Shown: positions 11,395 to 20,459, counted from the stretch's first letter. The stretch is 64,000 bases of DNA from Paragyromitra xinjiangensis (GCA_038503065.1 JBCAMK010000015.1:992001-1056000); one strand, 5' to 3'. Notes: a model not told the origin generated them from the letters alone. Numbers and translations are program-made.

Positions 11395-12413
11395 CTTCTG
11401 CGGCCATTTCGTCCTCGATTTCCTATTTTCTTCAGTTTTGTAGTTGTGGCAACCCCCCCTCGGCCTCCTAGAGGCCGGCAAATTTCTTTATCCGTTTCTT
11501 TATCCGTTTCTTTTTGTTTTCTTTTGGTTGATATATGATGGATACGCATGATTATTTTTTGGTAGGTCAAACCTTCTCCTATCCGGTTACCTAAATACTG
11601 ACTGGCTTGTCAAGGTTTATGTATAGCGCTTACCGACCTCCCAGAGGTTGGCGGTCTTGGGTTTCCTATTCTTATTATTATACCGGATTCTTTATATGTT
11701 TTATATCCTTTTCTTTATATGTCGTTTTAGAGGGTAGAGGGTAGAGGGGCAGCAAGGCATGGATGAGTGCTGGTACGTTCCTTCCTGCCAATCGTTTGAG
11801 ATCTAAAGTGACTCTTAGGTAGCACCCAACGACCTTCAGGAGGCCGGCAGGATCTTTGTATTATCTTATTATCTGTATTATCTGTATTATTCCTATTATT
11901 CCTACTATTCCTACTATTTGTATTATTCCTATTATTTGTATTATTCGTATTATTATGGCGGTAGCGATTAGATGTTAGATATCTTGGCGTTTCTATTATT
12001 GGCCTTGGGGCAGCAAGACATTGGCTGTTGCAGGTACCCTACTACCCTATCAATCTTTTATAGCTAAACGCTAACGTCTATGAGACAGTATTTGCCGACC
12101 TTCAGTGGGCTGGTAGAAGGTCTTACTATCTTTATGGCGTCATTTGACCGGATTCGCTTAATTACTAATCATTTTTATGTATCTACAAATATATCTACTA
12201 GCCGCTGCTGCTAGGTGTGGCAGCAGAGCTGAGGATCCGGTCATTTCCAGTCATAGCGTGCTTAGTGGTAACCAATGTTTTGCGAGTCCGTGCAAAGCCC
12301 CTTTACTTATTCCCCAAGCAGACGCCGACCTCTCTCAGGCCGGTCAATACCTTGCCTCTCATCCAAAAAGCTGTCGACCCCCTACCGAACAAACTCCTTT
12401 ACCACTACAGAAA
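11395..12413. other. Intergenic DNA of element C with palindromes and ATT microsatellite
   Basis: No supported gene. It contains palindrome copies at 11461-11478, 11633-11654, 11830-11848, 12094-12112 and 12324-12344, spaced about 180-260 bp. It also has an A/T-rich TATTATTCC/TATTATTTG microsatellite at about 11855-11955. Confidence 0.6.
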
Positions 12414-13779
12414 AATGATCAGAAATTCAGGTAAGAAAGCTAGCACTTCAAAACGCAGTTCGATGCAGGTAACAAAGCCTTTCCTACCACCCCCTCCACC
12501 AGGAATCTGCCGTCTCGTGAGAGGTCGGTGGAAGAATATAGGGACGCAAAGCTATGAAGACGCAGCAGAAGACGAAGACGAAGATGAAGACGAAGATGAC
12601 GAAGACGAAGATGACGAAGATGAAGAGGAAGAGAAAGAAGGAGAAGGGGAGAAGACAATAACGATGAGAATATAGGGCTTTTTCGTAGAACCTACGAGAG
12701 TGACGATTCAGATTATGAATCACCTCCGACCTTGGAGAGGCCGGCAGGCCCTTCCAAAAAGCCTACTGCGAGGCATCGAGAGATGATACAGGCAAACCTC
12801 ATTCGCAAAAAACTGGCAAGTACAATTAATTCTCACTGGCAAGTCATTTTTAATAGCCTACTAATGAGTGTGATAGGGCATGAATTTGGAGCCGGTACCG
12901 AGCAGCACCATGCCGACTCCTCTGCAGCTGGCACATGGTAGCCTGAGTAGTATGATCAACACGACTCATAGTCGCAATCGAGACCGAAGCGTGTTCTGCG
13001 CAGAAGACTCCCTGCAGCCTGTTGCTCGGCTTGCAAAGCTGTATATTGCTTCTTTCACCTACTTCAGGCATCCCTTTCCTGACGGAATCGAGATGGCCAA
13101 ATGGACGAAAAGAGCCTGGGCAACTGCTGAGAAGGATATGGGCGTAGTATGCCCTATCAGCAAATTGTGCTTCAACTTGGTATGTTGCCGGCCTCTGTGA
13201 AGCCGATTGAGTATTCTAACAGCTCTAAGCTAAAAGCAAAGCAATCGAGCACACGGTCCCAATTTCTCGCTCACATCAAAAAGAACGTGTTGACTGCCTA
13301 CAATCTTACGGATCTGAAGGAGGAAGAGCGCCAGAAGAAGATCGAATATCTGCTGGATGACGACAGGTTCACCTGTCACCCTGATGCATATGAGGTCAGT
13401 ACAAACTCCTACTAGTATATGACGACCGCTGACGAGCCGGCAGAGTCTAGAGGGTAGATTCCTTGCTCCACAAATTCCCTTCCTGATATTTAGTAAGTTT
13501 TATGAAGGTAAGAAGGCTCTCGGAAGGTCGGATAGAACCTTCATCGGGAGTATCAATACCGTATTCATTGCAACGACTGCAGCAATGATATATCACTGTC
13601 TTTCTGCTTGGAAAACAGGCGCCTATGAAGACCCCAAGGACTTCAACACCACAAACGCTCTCTGTAAGTTATGGACGACCTCTGGGAGGCCGGTATTCTC
13701 TCGACAAGATGATAGATCCTTGGCACCGTCAGTGAACACAATACAGATCATAGATGTCGAGATTCGGAAATGTTACTAA
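12414..13779 (+). CDS. Element C cargo gene 2: DUF6532-like protein (5' part uncertain)
   Basis: Exons I trust are: up to 12815, 12877-13179, 13230-13394, 13453-13663 and 13709-13779. Introns are 61, 50, 58 and 45 nt. The first is GC-AG (CTG|GCAAGT, branch CTACTAATG). The spliced product contains a helical stretch (LQPVARLAKLYIASFTYFRH), then FLAHIKKN, LLDDDRFTCHPDAYE, KFYEGKKALGRSDRTFIGSI and AAMIYHCLSAWKTGAY. I associate this order with DUF6532, a fungal domain of unknown function frequent in mushrooms. The 5' exon has an Asp/Glu microsatellite (12558-12640), after which the frame must change to reach the in-frame DNNDENIGLFRRTYESD segment. The start (ATG at 12414) and the integrity of that exon are therefore doubtful and the gene may be disabled. 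The last intron is stop-free and a multiple of three, so retention is possible. Confidence 0.5.
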
Positions 13780-14596
13780 ATGATATCTGCCGCCAGATCA
13801 ATGATCTTGTAGGGTATCTTCCCCTTACAACGTGATACTAGCTAATGATATTAGCGAGCGAAAGACGCGTTGGCAGATATCGAGTCGCAGGATGCCTTAG
13901 GGAGATCAAGGACGACTAAAAGCAATACTAGAGCTGCGGAAGAGAAGCTCGTCGACAACCCTCCAGCAGCCGTATGCTCGGCGGGCTCGGCAGTCAAGCT
14001 CCGGCCCAAACCCTAGTGACCCGATTGAAGAAGTGGCTGCCATCCTGGCGGCAATCCCTGCCTCGGAGGGAAATGGCACCTAGGAGCTTGCTGACGACCT
14101 CGCACGAGCCGACAAGAAGAACTGGAAAGGCGTTGGGGGTCGAGTAAGAGGAAGGATAGGGAAGGGAAGAGAGAGGTGAGGTGAGCGGAAGGAGGAGAGG
14201 CAGCCAAGGATATATGTAATAGTAGAGTAATAGACTAGAGCGTTTCAAGGAATATATAGCCATTTTACCACACGCCCGAATATAAGCCTCCTAAAGATAA
14301 AGGCTGCGATCATGAGCATCCGTGATCTTCAGAACGTCAGATCCAGAAAGAATGCGTCCGGACTGTAGGAGGTCGTCAAGGTCTCCGAGAAGAACGATGT
14401 CGAAGCAGAGCCATCCAGAGGCTGGGCTACCACAATAGTTGCGAAAGGGGTCATCAGGACTGACGACCTCCCAAAGGTCGCCTCCGGGCGCAGAGAGCAG
14501 AGTTTACAACCTGAGGGAGGGCTATATTCCGCCCCGACCACCCGAAGCGTCTGATGCATTGGGCGCACCGGGCGACATTTCAATTTTTTGCTGATG
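13780..14596. other. Right terminal region of element C
   Basis: No complete gene. Short coding-looking fragments follow the DUF6532-like gene but carry stops. Palindromes lie at 14093-14113 and 14462-14480. The last ~60 bp hold GCGCACCGGGCGACATTTCA and the inverted end TTTTTTGCTGATG. Confidence 0.5.
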
Positions 14597-14708
14597 AGGC
14601 AGCAAGCGGTGCCAGGGGGAAGCGCAGCAGGCACCTAGTGTCACCCAGGTGCGCCAGGCGGTCGGGCGGAATATGTACCTATTGGGCGGAATTTTTTTTT
14701 TACTGATG

Positions 14709-15398
14709 TTCCTACCGTCTCAGTGGCTCGGGCGTGGGAGTCGAGATAGGCACGTATGCATGAGGGCCCGGGGTCGCATATGCGATATGGGGATTGCTGC
14801 GTGGAGGTGGTTGGGATAAAACCTGACGTTCAGAATTGCCAAATGCGGACAGGGGCTTTCACGTGACTCATCCTGCCGCTGGATTTCAGCGCTTTGTGCT
14901 CACGTTCTAAACCATCGGAAATGAGCATCCACTAAAGGAAGAGATGGATCAGCCTTGTGCAGAATAATAGGAGCTACCTAACGGCCCGAGCCGCCTCCAA
15001 TTCCAGTTAGTAAACCATTGAATACTGGATATCGGGCATCCCGAATCTCACAGAGCATTATTTACCAAATGGATGTCTTAGAGCTCTAAGCATTTCCCGC
15101 TCTCCGCCCCGATAGCACTGGCACGGAACCTAGGCTTCAATGCTTCTACTACAAAGTCATGAATCATAACACTCCCTATCACATGGAAGTCCTGAAGGAG
15201 ATCTCGATGTTGATGGGGAAGAAGGAGGGTTTTTGGGTCCGGATATTAGTCTTGATGACTTGCTGTAGTAGATTTATCATAGTAGAACAAAGAGAATAGA
15301 CGAAACAAAGAATACTCCGCGCCTATAAGTACATGTAGTGCCTTGTTTCTCCGACGAGGCTTCCCCAAGTATCCAAACATTTAGATCTTGCTACCGCC
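14709..15398. other. Non-coding gap between transposon A and the tandem gene pair
   Basis: I see no gene or element palindrome here. TATAAGTACATG at about 15324-15335, about 65 bp before the first ATG, could be a promoter element. A similar CTATATGTATCATG sits at the matching place upstream of the second paralogue. Confidence 0.4.
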
Positions 15399-15860
15399 AT
15401 GGCTATCCCTGCGCATACTATTATTATAGCACCTAATCCTGACTGGTCGCCAACGCCGCCGCCGGGAGCACCGCCTTTAGGCCCTCTCCGCTCAATGCTG
15501 AACAAAATGTTGATGGCCCGGGTCATTGATCACAATCGTGAGGCGCGCAGAACAAACCGTGCGCTCTACCTTTCAGGGCACGCATATCTATTCATACCGA
15601 TAATGTCAGATAATGGTGCCTCATTTGGCGCTGGCTTCCCCGTGAATGCGGACGTCATCTACCGCTGGCCTCGTAAGTAATGACCTTAGCGCGCAGAATC
15701 TTTAGCAGCTTGACTAAGTGTATCTATAGCCGCAAGGCATTTGGCGTTCGAGAATTACTATGACTTGACTAATGTCACTTGGCTTGAATATGGGGCAGCG
15801 TTTACCCTAGCTGACCAGCAAAGGAAGATATTGGTATATATTGGTGCGCTGGAGGCGTAA
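15399..15860 (+). CDS. Small orphan protein, tandem copy 1
   Basis: Exons are 15399-15672 and 15730-15860, separated by a 57-nt intron (GTAAGTAATG...TCTATAG) that keeps the frame; 134 aa. The sequence starts MAIPAHTIIIAPNPDWSPTP, then has a conserved HNREARRTNRALYLSG core, LFIPI, and ends RKILVYIGALEA. The neighbour at 16079-18588 has the same exon-intron organisation, an exon 2 of identical length (131 nt) and the same core, so the two are a tandem duplication. No known domain recognised. Conservation of the frame between diverged copies supports it as a real gene. Confidence 0.7.
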
Positions 15861-16078
15861 ATAAAACGCTATTTGGATATTGATCTTGTGAAAGAAATGA
15901 TATATGTGTATATCCGCCAGACAAAGAAACTCAAATAGGATATATATCATAGTCAAACAAAGAAAACATACGAGATGGAGTATTCTCCGCCTCCCACGCC
16001 GTCTATATGTATCATGCTCTGGTCTACAAAGTGTTCTTCTCGACTCGTCGACCCTACAGTTAGTCAGTACAGTAGAAT

Positions 16079-18588
16079 ATGGCTGCGCCCGCTGTCCCTC
16101 ATCCCATAATCTTTGCCGCCGATCCCACATATACTCCACCGGGACCAGCGCCGCCTCCTGGGGTCCTAACTATAGCTCAACTCATAGCAAATGACCTTGT
16201 ACTCTCCCTTGTGAGGGAACATAACCGCGAGGCGCGCAGAACAAATCGTGCGCTCCACCTTTCCGGGGGCAGACATATCTTCATACCCATCAGGACTAGG
16301 GATGGATCTTCTATAGGCGCAACTTTCCCGAGTACTGCGGATGATGTTCAAGATATGGCCCGTAAGCTCACACTGTCTGCGCACCAACTTTCTTGCTCCC
16401 TACCTAACCATGCTTATTCACATCAGTAAAAAAAAAATTGCGCCCAATAGGTACATATTCCGCCCGACCGCCTGCCGCGCCCGGGCGAAACTAGCTGCAG
16501 GCTGTGCTTCCCCCTGGCGCCGCTTGGTACCTGTAGCGCTTCCCGGGCGACCTCCCACCATCCGACAGCGCTGGGCGGCAGCTTGAGCACTTAGCGAATT
16601 TTCGATCGAATTTTTTTTCTAAGTCCCTCAAAGCCGGGGACTTAGCAAAATTCACTTCACTCGCCTCCCAGGCACTTAGCGATTTTGAAAAATCTGGAGG
16701 TCGCTTAGTCATCACTCTGTGGTCGCTTAGTCGTCGCCAAGTCGTCGCCAAGTCGTCGCCAAAGCAACGCCTAGTAAGACAGCAATCTCCACCTCCCCCT
16801 ATTCCTTCCTGTCTCTCCTCCCATACCTCCCCCTATTCCCTCCCTTCCCCACCTCGCTGTACCATAGTACTTTGCTGACATCGTGACTTTTAGGCCCGAA
16901 GTACTAAGCTCTGCTTGCAAAGAACCTCCTCGGTAACGTCTTGATTCCGTTTATTTGACTCCCGCTGATATGTCTCCTAGACTTGCTTTGATCCGCTGCT
17001 TCAGCTTCCTCTGCCTCTGCTGGCTGCCTGCTTCGCTGCTTCCGCCTAAGCGAGCTCAGGAGGCGGCTCAATTGGCTGATCGATCCGCTGCCTGAGCTTC
17101 CGCCGCCTCCTGGAGGTCGTCGATCTGCTGCCTAAGCTTCCTCCGCCTCTGCCATATGGTCGATTCGCTTCCTGAGCTTCCGCTGCCTCAGTCAATTGAT
17201 CGATTCGCTGCCTGCCTGGGCTTCCTGAGCTTCCGCCGCCTCCTGGAGGTCGTCGATCCGCTGCCCGAGCTTCCTCCGCCTCCGCCAAATGGTCAATTCG
17301 CTGCCTGAGCTTCCGCCGCCTCCGCCACATGGTCGATCCGCCGCCTGAGCTTCCGCCGCTTCCTCCGCTTCCGCCATATGGTCAATTCGCTGCCTGAGCC
17401 TGAGCCTGAGCCTGAGCCTGCGCCAATAGGTCGATTCGCTGCCTGAGCTTCCGCTGCCTGCGCCACATGGTCAATTCGCTGCCTGAGCTTCCGCTGCCTC
17501 CGCCATATGGTCTATTCGCTGCTGCTGCTTCCGCTGCCTCCGCCATATGGTCTATTCGCTGCTGCTGCTTCCGCCATATGGTCAATTCGCTGCCTGAGCT
17601 TCCTGCGCCTGCGCCTGCGCCAATAGGTCGATTCGCTGCCTGCGCTGCCTGCGCCTGCGCCATATGGTCAATTCGCTGCCTGAGCCTGCGCCAATAGGTC
17701 GATTCGCTGACTGAGCTTCCGCCGCCTCCGCCACATGGTCTATTCGCTGCTGCAGCTGCTGCAGCTTCCGCCATATGGTCAATTCGCTGCCTAAGCCTGA
17801 GCCTGAGCCTGCGCCAATAGGTCGATTCGCTGCCTGAGCTTCCGCCGCCTCCGCCACGTGGTCTATTCGCTGCTGCAGCTTCCTCCGCTTCCGCCATATG
17901 GTCAATTCGCTGCCTGAGCTTCCTGCGCCTGCGCCAATAGGTTGATTCACTGCCTGAGCTTCCGCTGCCTGCGCCATATGCTCGATTCGCTGCCTGAGCT
18001 TCTGCTGCCTGCGCCATATGGTCAATTCGCTGCCTGCCTCTGGCAGGTCGTCGACTCGCTGCTGCAGCTTCCACAGAAGCTAGTTTAGCTGCGCCCTCGA
18101 TATTTGTACATAGATATATAAATAGATACATAGAATAAAGCAATTGTCAATGATATTGGTTCCATACAAGTGATTCTCAAATATTCTAGGCCCTACAAGC
18201 ATACTGTGCAGATCCATTTTACAGGGCGAACTGCTGCCAAATTCTGCGGCAGCGAGGGACCACCCACGCCCAGAAGCAGCCCACACACTACTTGCTACAG
18301 GAGGAAACGACCTCCTCCGGGCGGTCAAAGGTCTAGAAACCATGCCTCCCGGGCGCGCTGAGGTGCTGCAGCAACCTAACAGAAGGGTAACATTCCGCCC
18401 GACCGCCCCGACCTCCAGGCGGCCGGGGCGGCTTTATCAATTTTTACTGATGCATAGCGGCTGCTGTTGGGGCATTCTCTTTATTCTACAACCTAGGCGG
18501 AGTGACTTGGCTTGATTACCGTCATGCCACTACAGCGCCGCGGCGCCGCAGGAAGATATTGGCCTTCATCGGTGCGCTCGAAGCGTAG
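16079..18588 (+). CDS. Small orphan protein, tandem copy 2, with transposon B in its intron
   Basis: Exon 1 is 16079-16361 and exon 2 is 18458-18588; together they encode 137 aa, paralogous to the gene at 15399 (shared HNREARRTNRAL, IFIPI, VTWLDY, RKILAFIGALEA). The donor GTAAGC at 16362 is intact. The 2.03-kb element B was inserted after ...TTATTCA, only a few bases before the acceptor CATAG at 18453-18457. The duplicated CA restores the acceptor context. Without B the intron would be about 62 nt, like copy 1. Whether the 2.1-kb intron is still spliced is unknown, but both exons remain open and undamaged, suggesting a recent insertion or continued splicing. Confidence 0.65.
16421..18452 (-). 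mobile_element. Transposon B (2032 bp, relative of A)
   Basis: The ends are CATCAGTAAAAAAAAAATTG at 16421 and ...AATTTTTACTGATG at 18452, with CA duplicated on both sides (16419-16420, 18453-18454). Reverse-complemented, it matches element A through its left block (GGTTGCTGCAGCACCTCAGC and following), the 40-bp minisatellite and the right end, with scattered single-base differences. There is no sign of heavy C-to-T (RIP-like) decay. It has no transposase and is non-autonomous. Confidence 0.85.
17040..18070 (-). repeat. Frame-cycling minisatellite in transposon B
   Basis: This is the larger copy of the array in A, here on the minus strand, with about 25 units starting GAATCGACCATATGGCG or GAATCGACCTATTGGCG. 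Long frames run through it without stops, including 253 codons at 17382-18143 on the minus strand. The rotating peptide pattern is the same: RIDHMAEAAEAQAAN, then RPYGGGGGSSGSE, then LTIWRRRRKLRQ. Unit length differences are mostly multiples of three. Confidence 0.75.
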
Positions 18589-18682
18589 GGGTTTGGAAAA
18601 GTGATGTGTAGGCATAGAATCAAATGTACCGGGGGGCATTGTATGTATTATTAAGCAGAAAACTACTATCTACACTAAGAAA

Positions 18683-19855
18683 CTACTCCTCGTTCCCTGT
18701 TTTGAACTTAATATTCGCCTTAGCTCTTGCCGGTCCCCGGCGTACATTAGGAGTTGCCGGGGGAATTTGCGCTATAGGTGCCGCAGGCTCGTTTCCCTTT
18801 GGTGTTGATGGAGGCGTGGATTTCTGTGCGGGGGCTGGTCTTCTTGGAGTAGACTTAGATTTCTGTGCGGAGGCTAGTCTTCTTGGAGTAGACGTAGATT
18901 TCTGTGCGGAGGCTGGTCTTGGAGTGGTGTTAGGTTTCTGTACTAAGGATGGGCGTTTTGGAGTGGATGTGGATCCTTGAGCAGAAGCCGGTCTTTTTGG
19001 AGTGGATGTAGATTTCTGTGCGGAGGCTGGTCTTGGAGTGGTTGTAGATTCCCTGGTTGCGGGAGGGAATGCCTCCGCTGTTTGTGTCTCGAGTGATCGC
19101 GCATGACTTCCCACACTGGCAACGGCTCGGCCAAGCGGACGCCGGTATATCACTGTGGGCGAAGCCATCAGGAGCACACGATGTATATATCCAAGGACGT
19201 TTGGGGTAAGAGCGGCCGAGAGGCTGACCGCTGGGACTGAGCGGAGGTGCGCGCGCAAATCACCAAGATTCGCATATTCGTGACGGAATTGGCGATATCC
19301 CCAAACGACGTGGGCCTCGTCAACAGCTATGGCTAGAAGGTTATCTATGAATCTAGACTTGTTGTGTAGTATGTTGGTCCAAAAGTATGAGTCGGAAGAC
19401 AGGAGTGCCTCCGGAGCGGCATAGACAACTCTGTGCTTACCATTTTGAACCTCCCCCCAGAGCTTAGGATGTGCGAGGATATCCTCGGCCGTTAGCGAAA
19501 CTGCCGCTATCTTCATAGACTGAAGCCATGATACTTGGTCATGCATGATACTCAGTAGCGGGGATACCACCAAGATTATTCCGTGGCGCTTCATGTACGG
19601 TAAGCACTGGAAGATGATGCTTTTGCCTGAGCCAGTGCCTGCGCTGACCACTACGTCTCTCTTCATACACACATCAGCAATTGCCTCAGCCTGCCATTGG
19701 TGTAAGGATATCCCAAAGCGTTTAACCGCAACCGCTCGTGCCTGTTTAGTAAAGTGTTCCCGCTGGATGGTGTTTTCAACCTCGGAACTAGAAGTCCAGG
19801 TAGGTGCAGCTGCCACCCGAACCATGGCCTGCCGAGGATTAATCCTATATCTCAA
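18683..19855 (-). CDS. RecQ-like helicase fragment fused to a Ser/Thr/Pro repeat tail
   Basis: The open frame is 390 aa. Residues 45-230 match the first RecA-like lobe of a RecQ-type DNA helicase: LHQWQAEAI (motif 0), AGTGSGKS at 72-79 (Walker A), VVSPLLSIMHDQ (motif Ia), YAAPEALL, DEAH at 179-182, and SLSAALTPNVL where SAT is normal (motif III is SAA). The second lobe is absent. From about residue 235 the protein becomes a low-complexity tail of repeated PASAQKSTSTPKR-like units. A complete helicase would need lobe 2, RQC and HRDC parts, so this is a truncated or repurposed derivative, possibly a transposon-borne helicase relic. Upstream of the ATG the frame continues to LQDLARRFCWLRYRINP behind a plausible acceptor (TTTTTAG), so a 5' exon may be missing. 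Confidence 0.6.
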   Translation of the reverse strand: MRYRINPRQAMVRVAAAPTWTSSSEVENTIQREHFTKQARAVAVKRFGISLHQWQAEAIADVCMKRDVVVSAGTGSGKSIIFQCLPYMKRHGIILVVSPLLSIMHDQVSWLQSMKIAAVSLTAEDILAHPKLWGEVQNGKHRVVYAAPEALLSSDSYFWTNILHNKSRFIDNLLAIAVDEAHVVWGYRQFRHEYANLGDLRAHLRSVPAVSLSAALTPNVLGYIHRVLLMASPTVIYRRPLGRAVASVGSHARSLETQTAEAFPPATRESTTTPRPASAQKSTSTPKRPASAQGSTSTPKRPSLVQKPNTTPRPASAQKSTSTPRRLASAQKSKSTPRRPAPAQKSTPPSTPKGNEPAAPIAQIPPATPNVRRGPARAKANIKFKTGNEE

Positions 19856-19863
19856 CCAGCAGA

Positions 19864-20360
19864 ATCTGCGCGCAAGGTCTTGCAGCTGCTAAAAAGGTCA
19901 ATCAGCAGTCAAATAATCTAATTATTATAGACCGCGGATGGTCGGGGGCGTGGAAACTCACGTATGGCGTTGCGGGGGGGGGGGGGTCGTCGGTGGAGGA
20001 GGCGGTGGAGGCTAAGAGAATAAAACAGCCAGTGCACACGCAAATAGCTGCGCGCAAGGTCTTGCAGCTGCTAGAAAGGTCAATCAGCAGTCAAATAATC
20101 TAATTCTTATAGACCGCGGATGTGCAGGAGCGTGGAAATTTATGTAGGGCTTGCTGAGAGTAGCTGCTGGTGGAGGCAGAGGAGGGGGTCAAGAGAATAA
20201 AACAGCCAGCGCACACGCAAATAGCTGCGCGCAAGGTATTACAGCCCTCAAAAAGGTCAATCACCAGTCAGATAATGGAACCCTTATAGACCGCAGATGT
20301 TCAGGGGCGTGGAAACTCAGGTAGCGCTTTGCGGGGGGTGGTTGATTGGTGTTGAGAGTG
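19864..20360. repeat. Three ~180-bp tandem repeats carrying a splice-acceptor-like segment
   Basis: Units beginning TGCGCGCAAGGT start at about 19866, 20047 and 20226 and share GGTCAATCA, TATAGACCGC, GCGTGGAAA and AATAAAACAGCCA. In minus-strand sense each unit repeats the block ...TTTTTAGCAGCTGCAAGACC, which looks like the 3' splice site and exon start of the adjacent helicase-like gene. A 13-G run sits in the first unit at about 19974-19986. Confidence 0.7.
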
Positions 20361-20459
20361 GCAAAGGAGATTGATCAAACACAACAAGCAGCATAGTTTA
20401 GCCAATGGGCGCGGTAAGGGCTAAAGATATATATTCCCTTATAATGATACAGGCTAGTC

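Larger units (their letters stand above)
5343..14596. mobile_element. Element C: 9.25-kb Plavaka-type transposon with cargo genes, inserted in A
   Basis: The left end at 5343 starts CATCAGCAAAAAAAAAATGT and the right end at 14596 reads in reverse complement CATCAGCAAAAAATTGAAAT; both continue with TGTCGCCC. The dinucleotide AG flanks both ends (5341-5342 and 14597-14598). The sequence on either side joins into the uninterrupted version seen in element B (GCGCTACAG|GTACCAAGCGG there, GCGCTGCAG|GCAGCAAGCGG here). Inside are a degenerate Plavaka-like transposase gene (6257-9404, minus), an unknown gene (10115-11394, plus) and a DUF6532-like gene (about 12414-13779, plus), plus at least 26 copies of a short palindrome. 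CMC-group transposons (EnSpm/CACTA, which includes Plavaka) make 2-3 bp target duplications, which fits. Confidence 0.8.
3727..14708 (+). mobile_element. Transposon A (non-autonomous, ~1.73 kb) split by nested element C
   Basis: The left end at 3727 reads CATCAGTAAAAATTG. The right end at 14708 is its inverted partner, ending TTTTTACTGATG. The flanking dinucleotide TT is duplicated (3725-3726 and 14709-14710). Removing element C (5343-14596) and one AG leaves about 1726 bp that aligns by eye end to end with element B in reverse orientation. Both share the end block GGTCGGGCGGAATRT...CCTATTGGGCG, the GCGAATCGACCATATGG minisatellite and the AGTCGTCGCCA repeats. A carries no transposase, so it would need one in trans. 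Shared terminal CATCAG(Y)AAAAA motifs suggest the nested element's family as the source. Confidence 0.8.
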
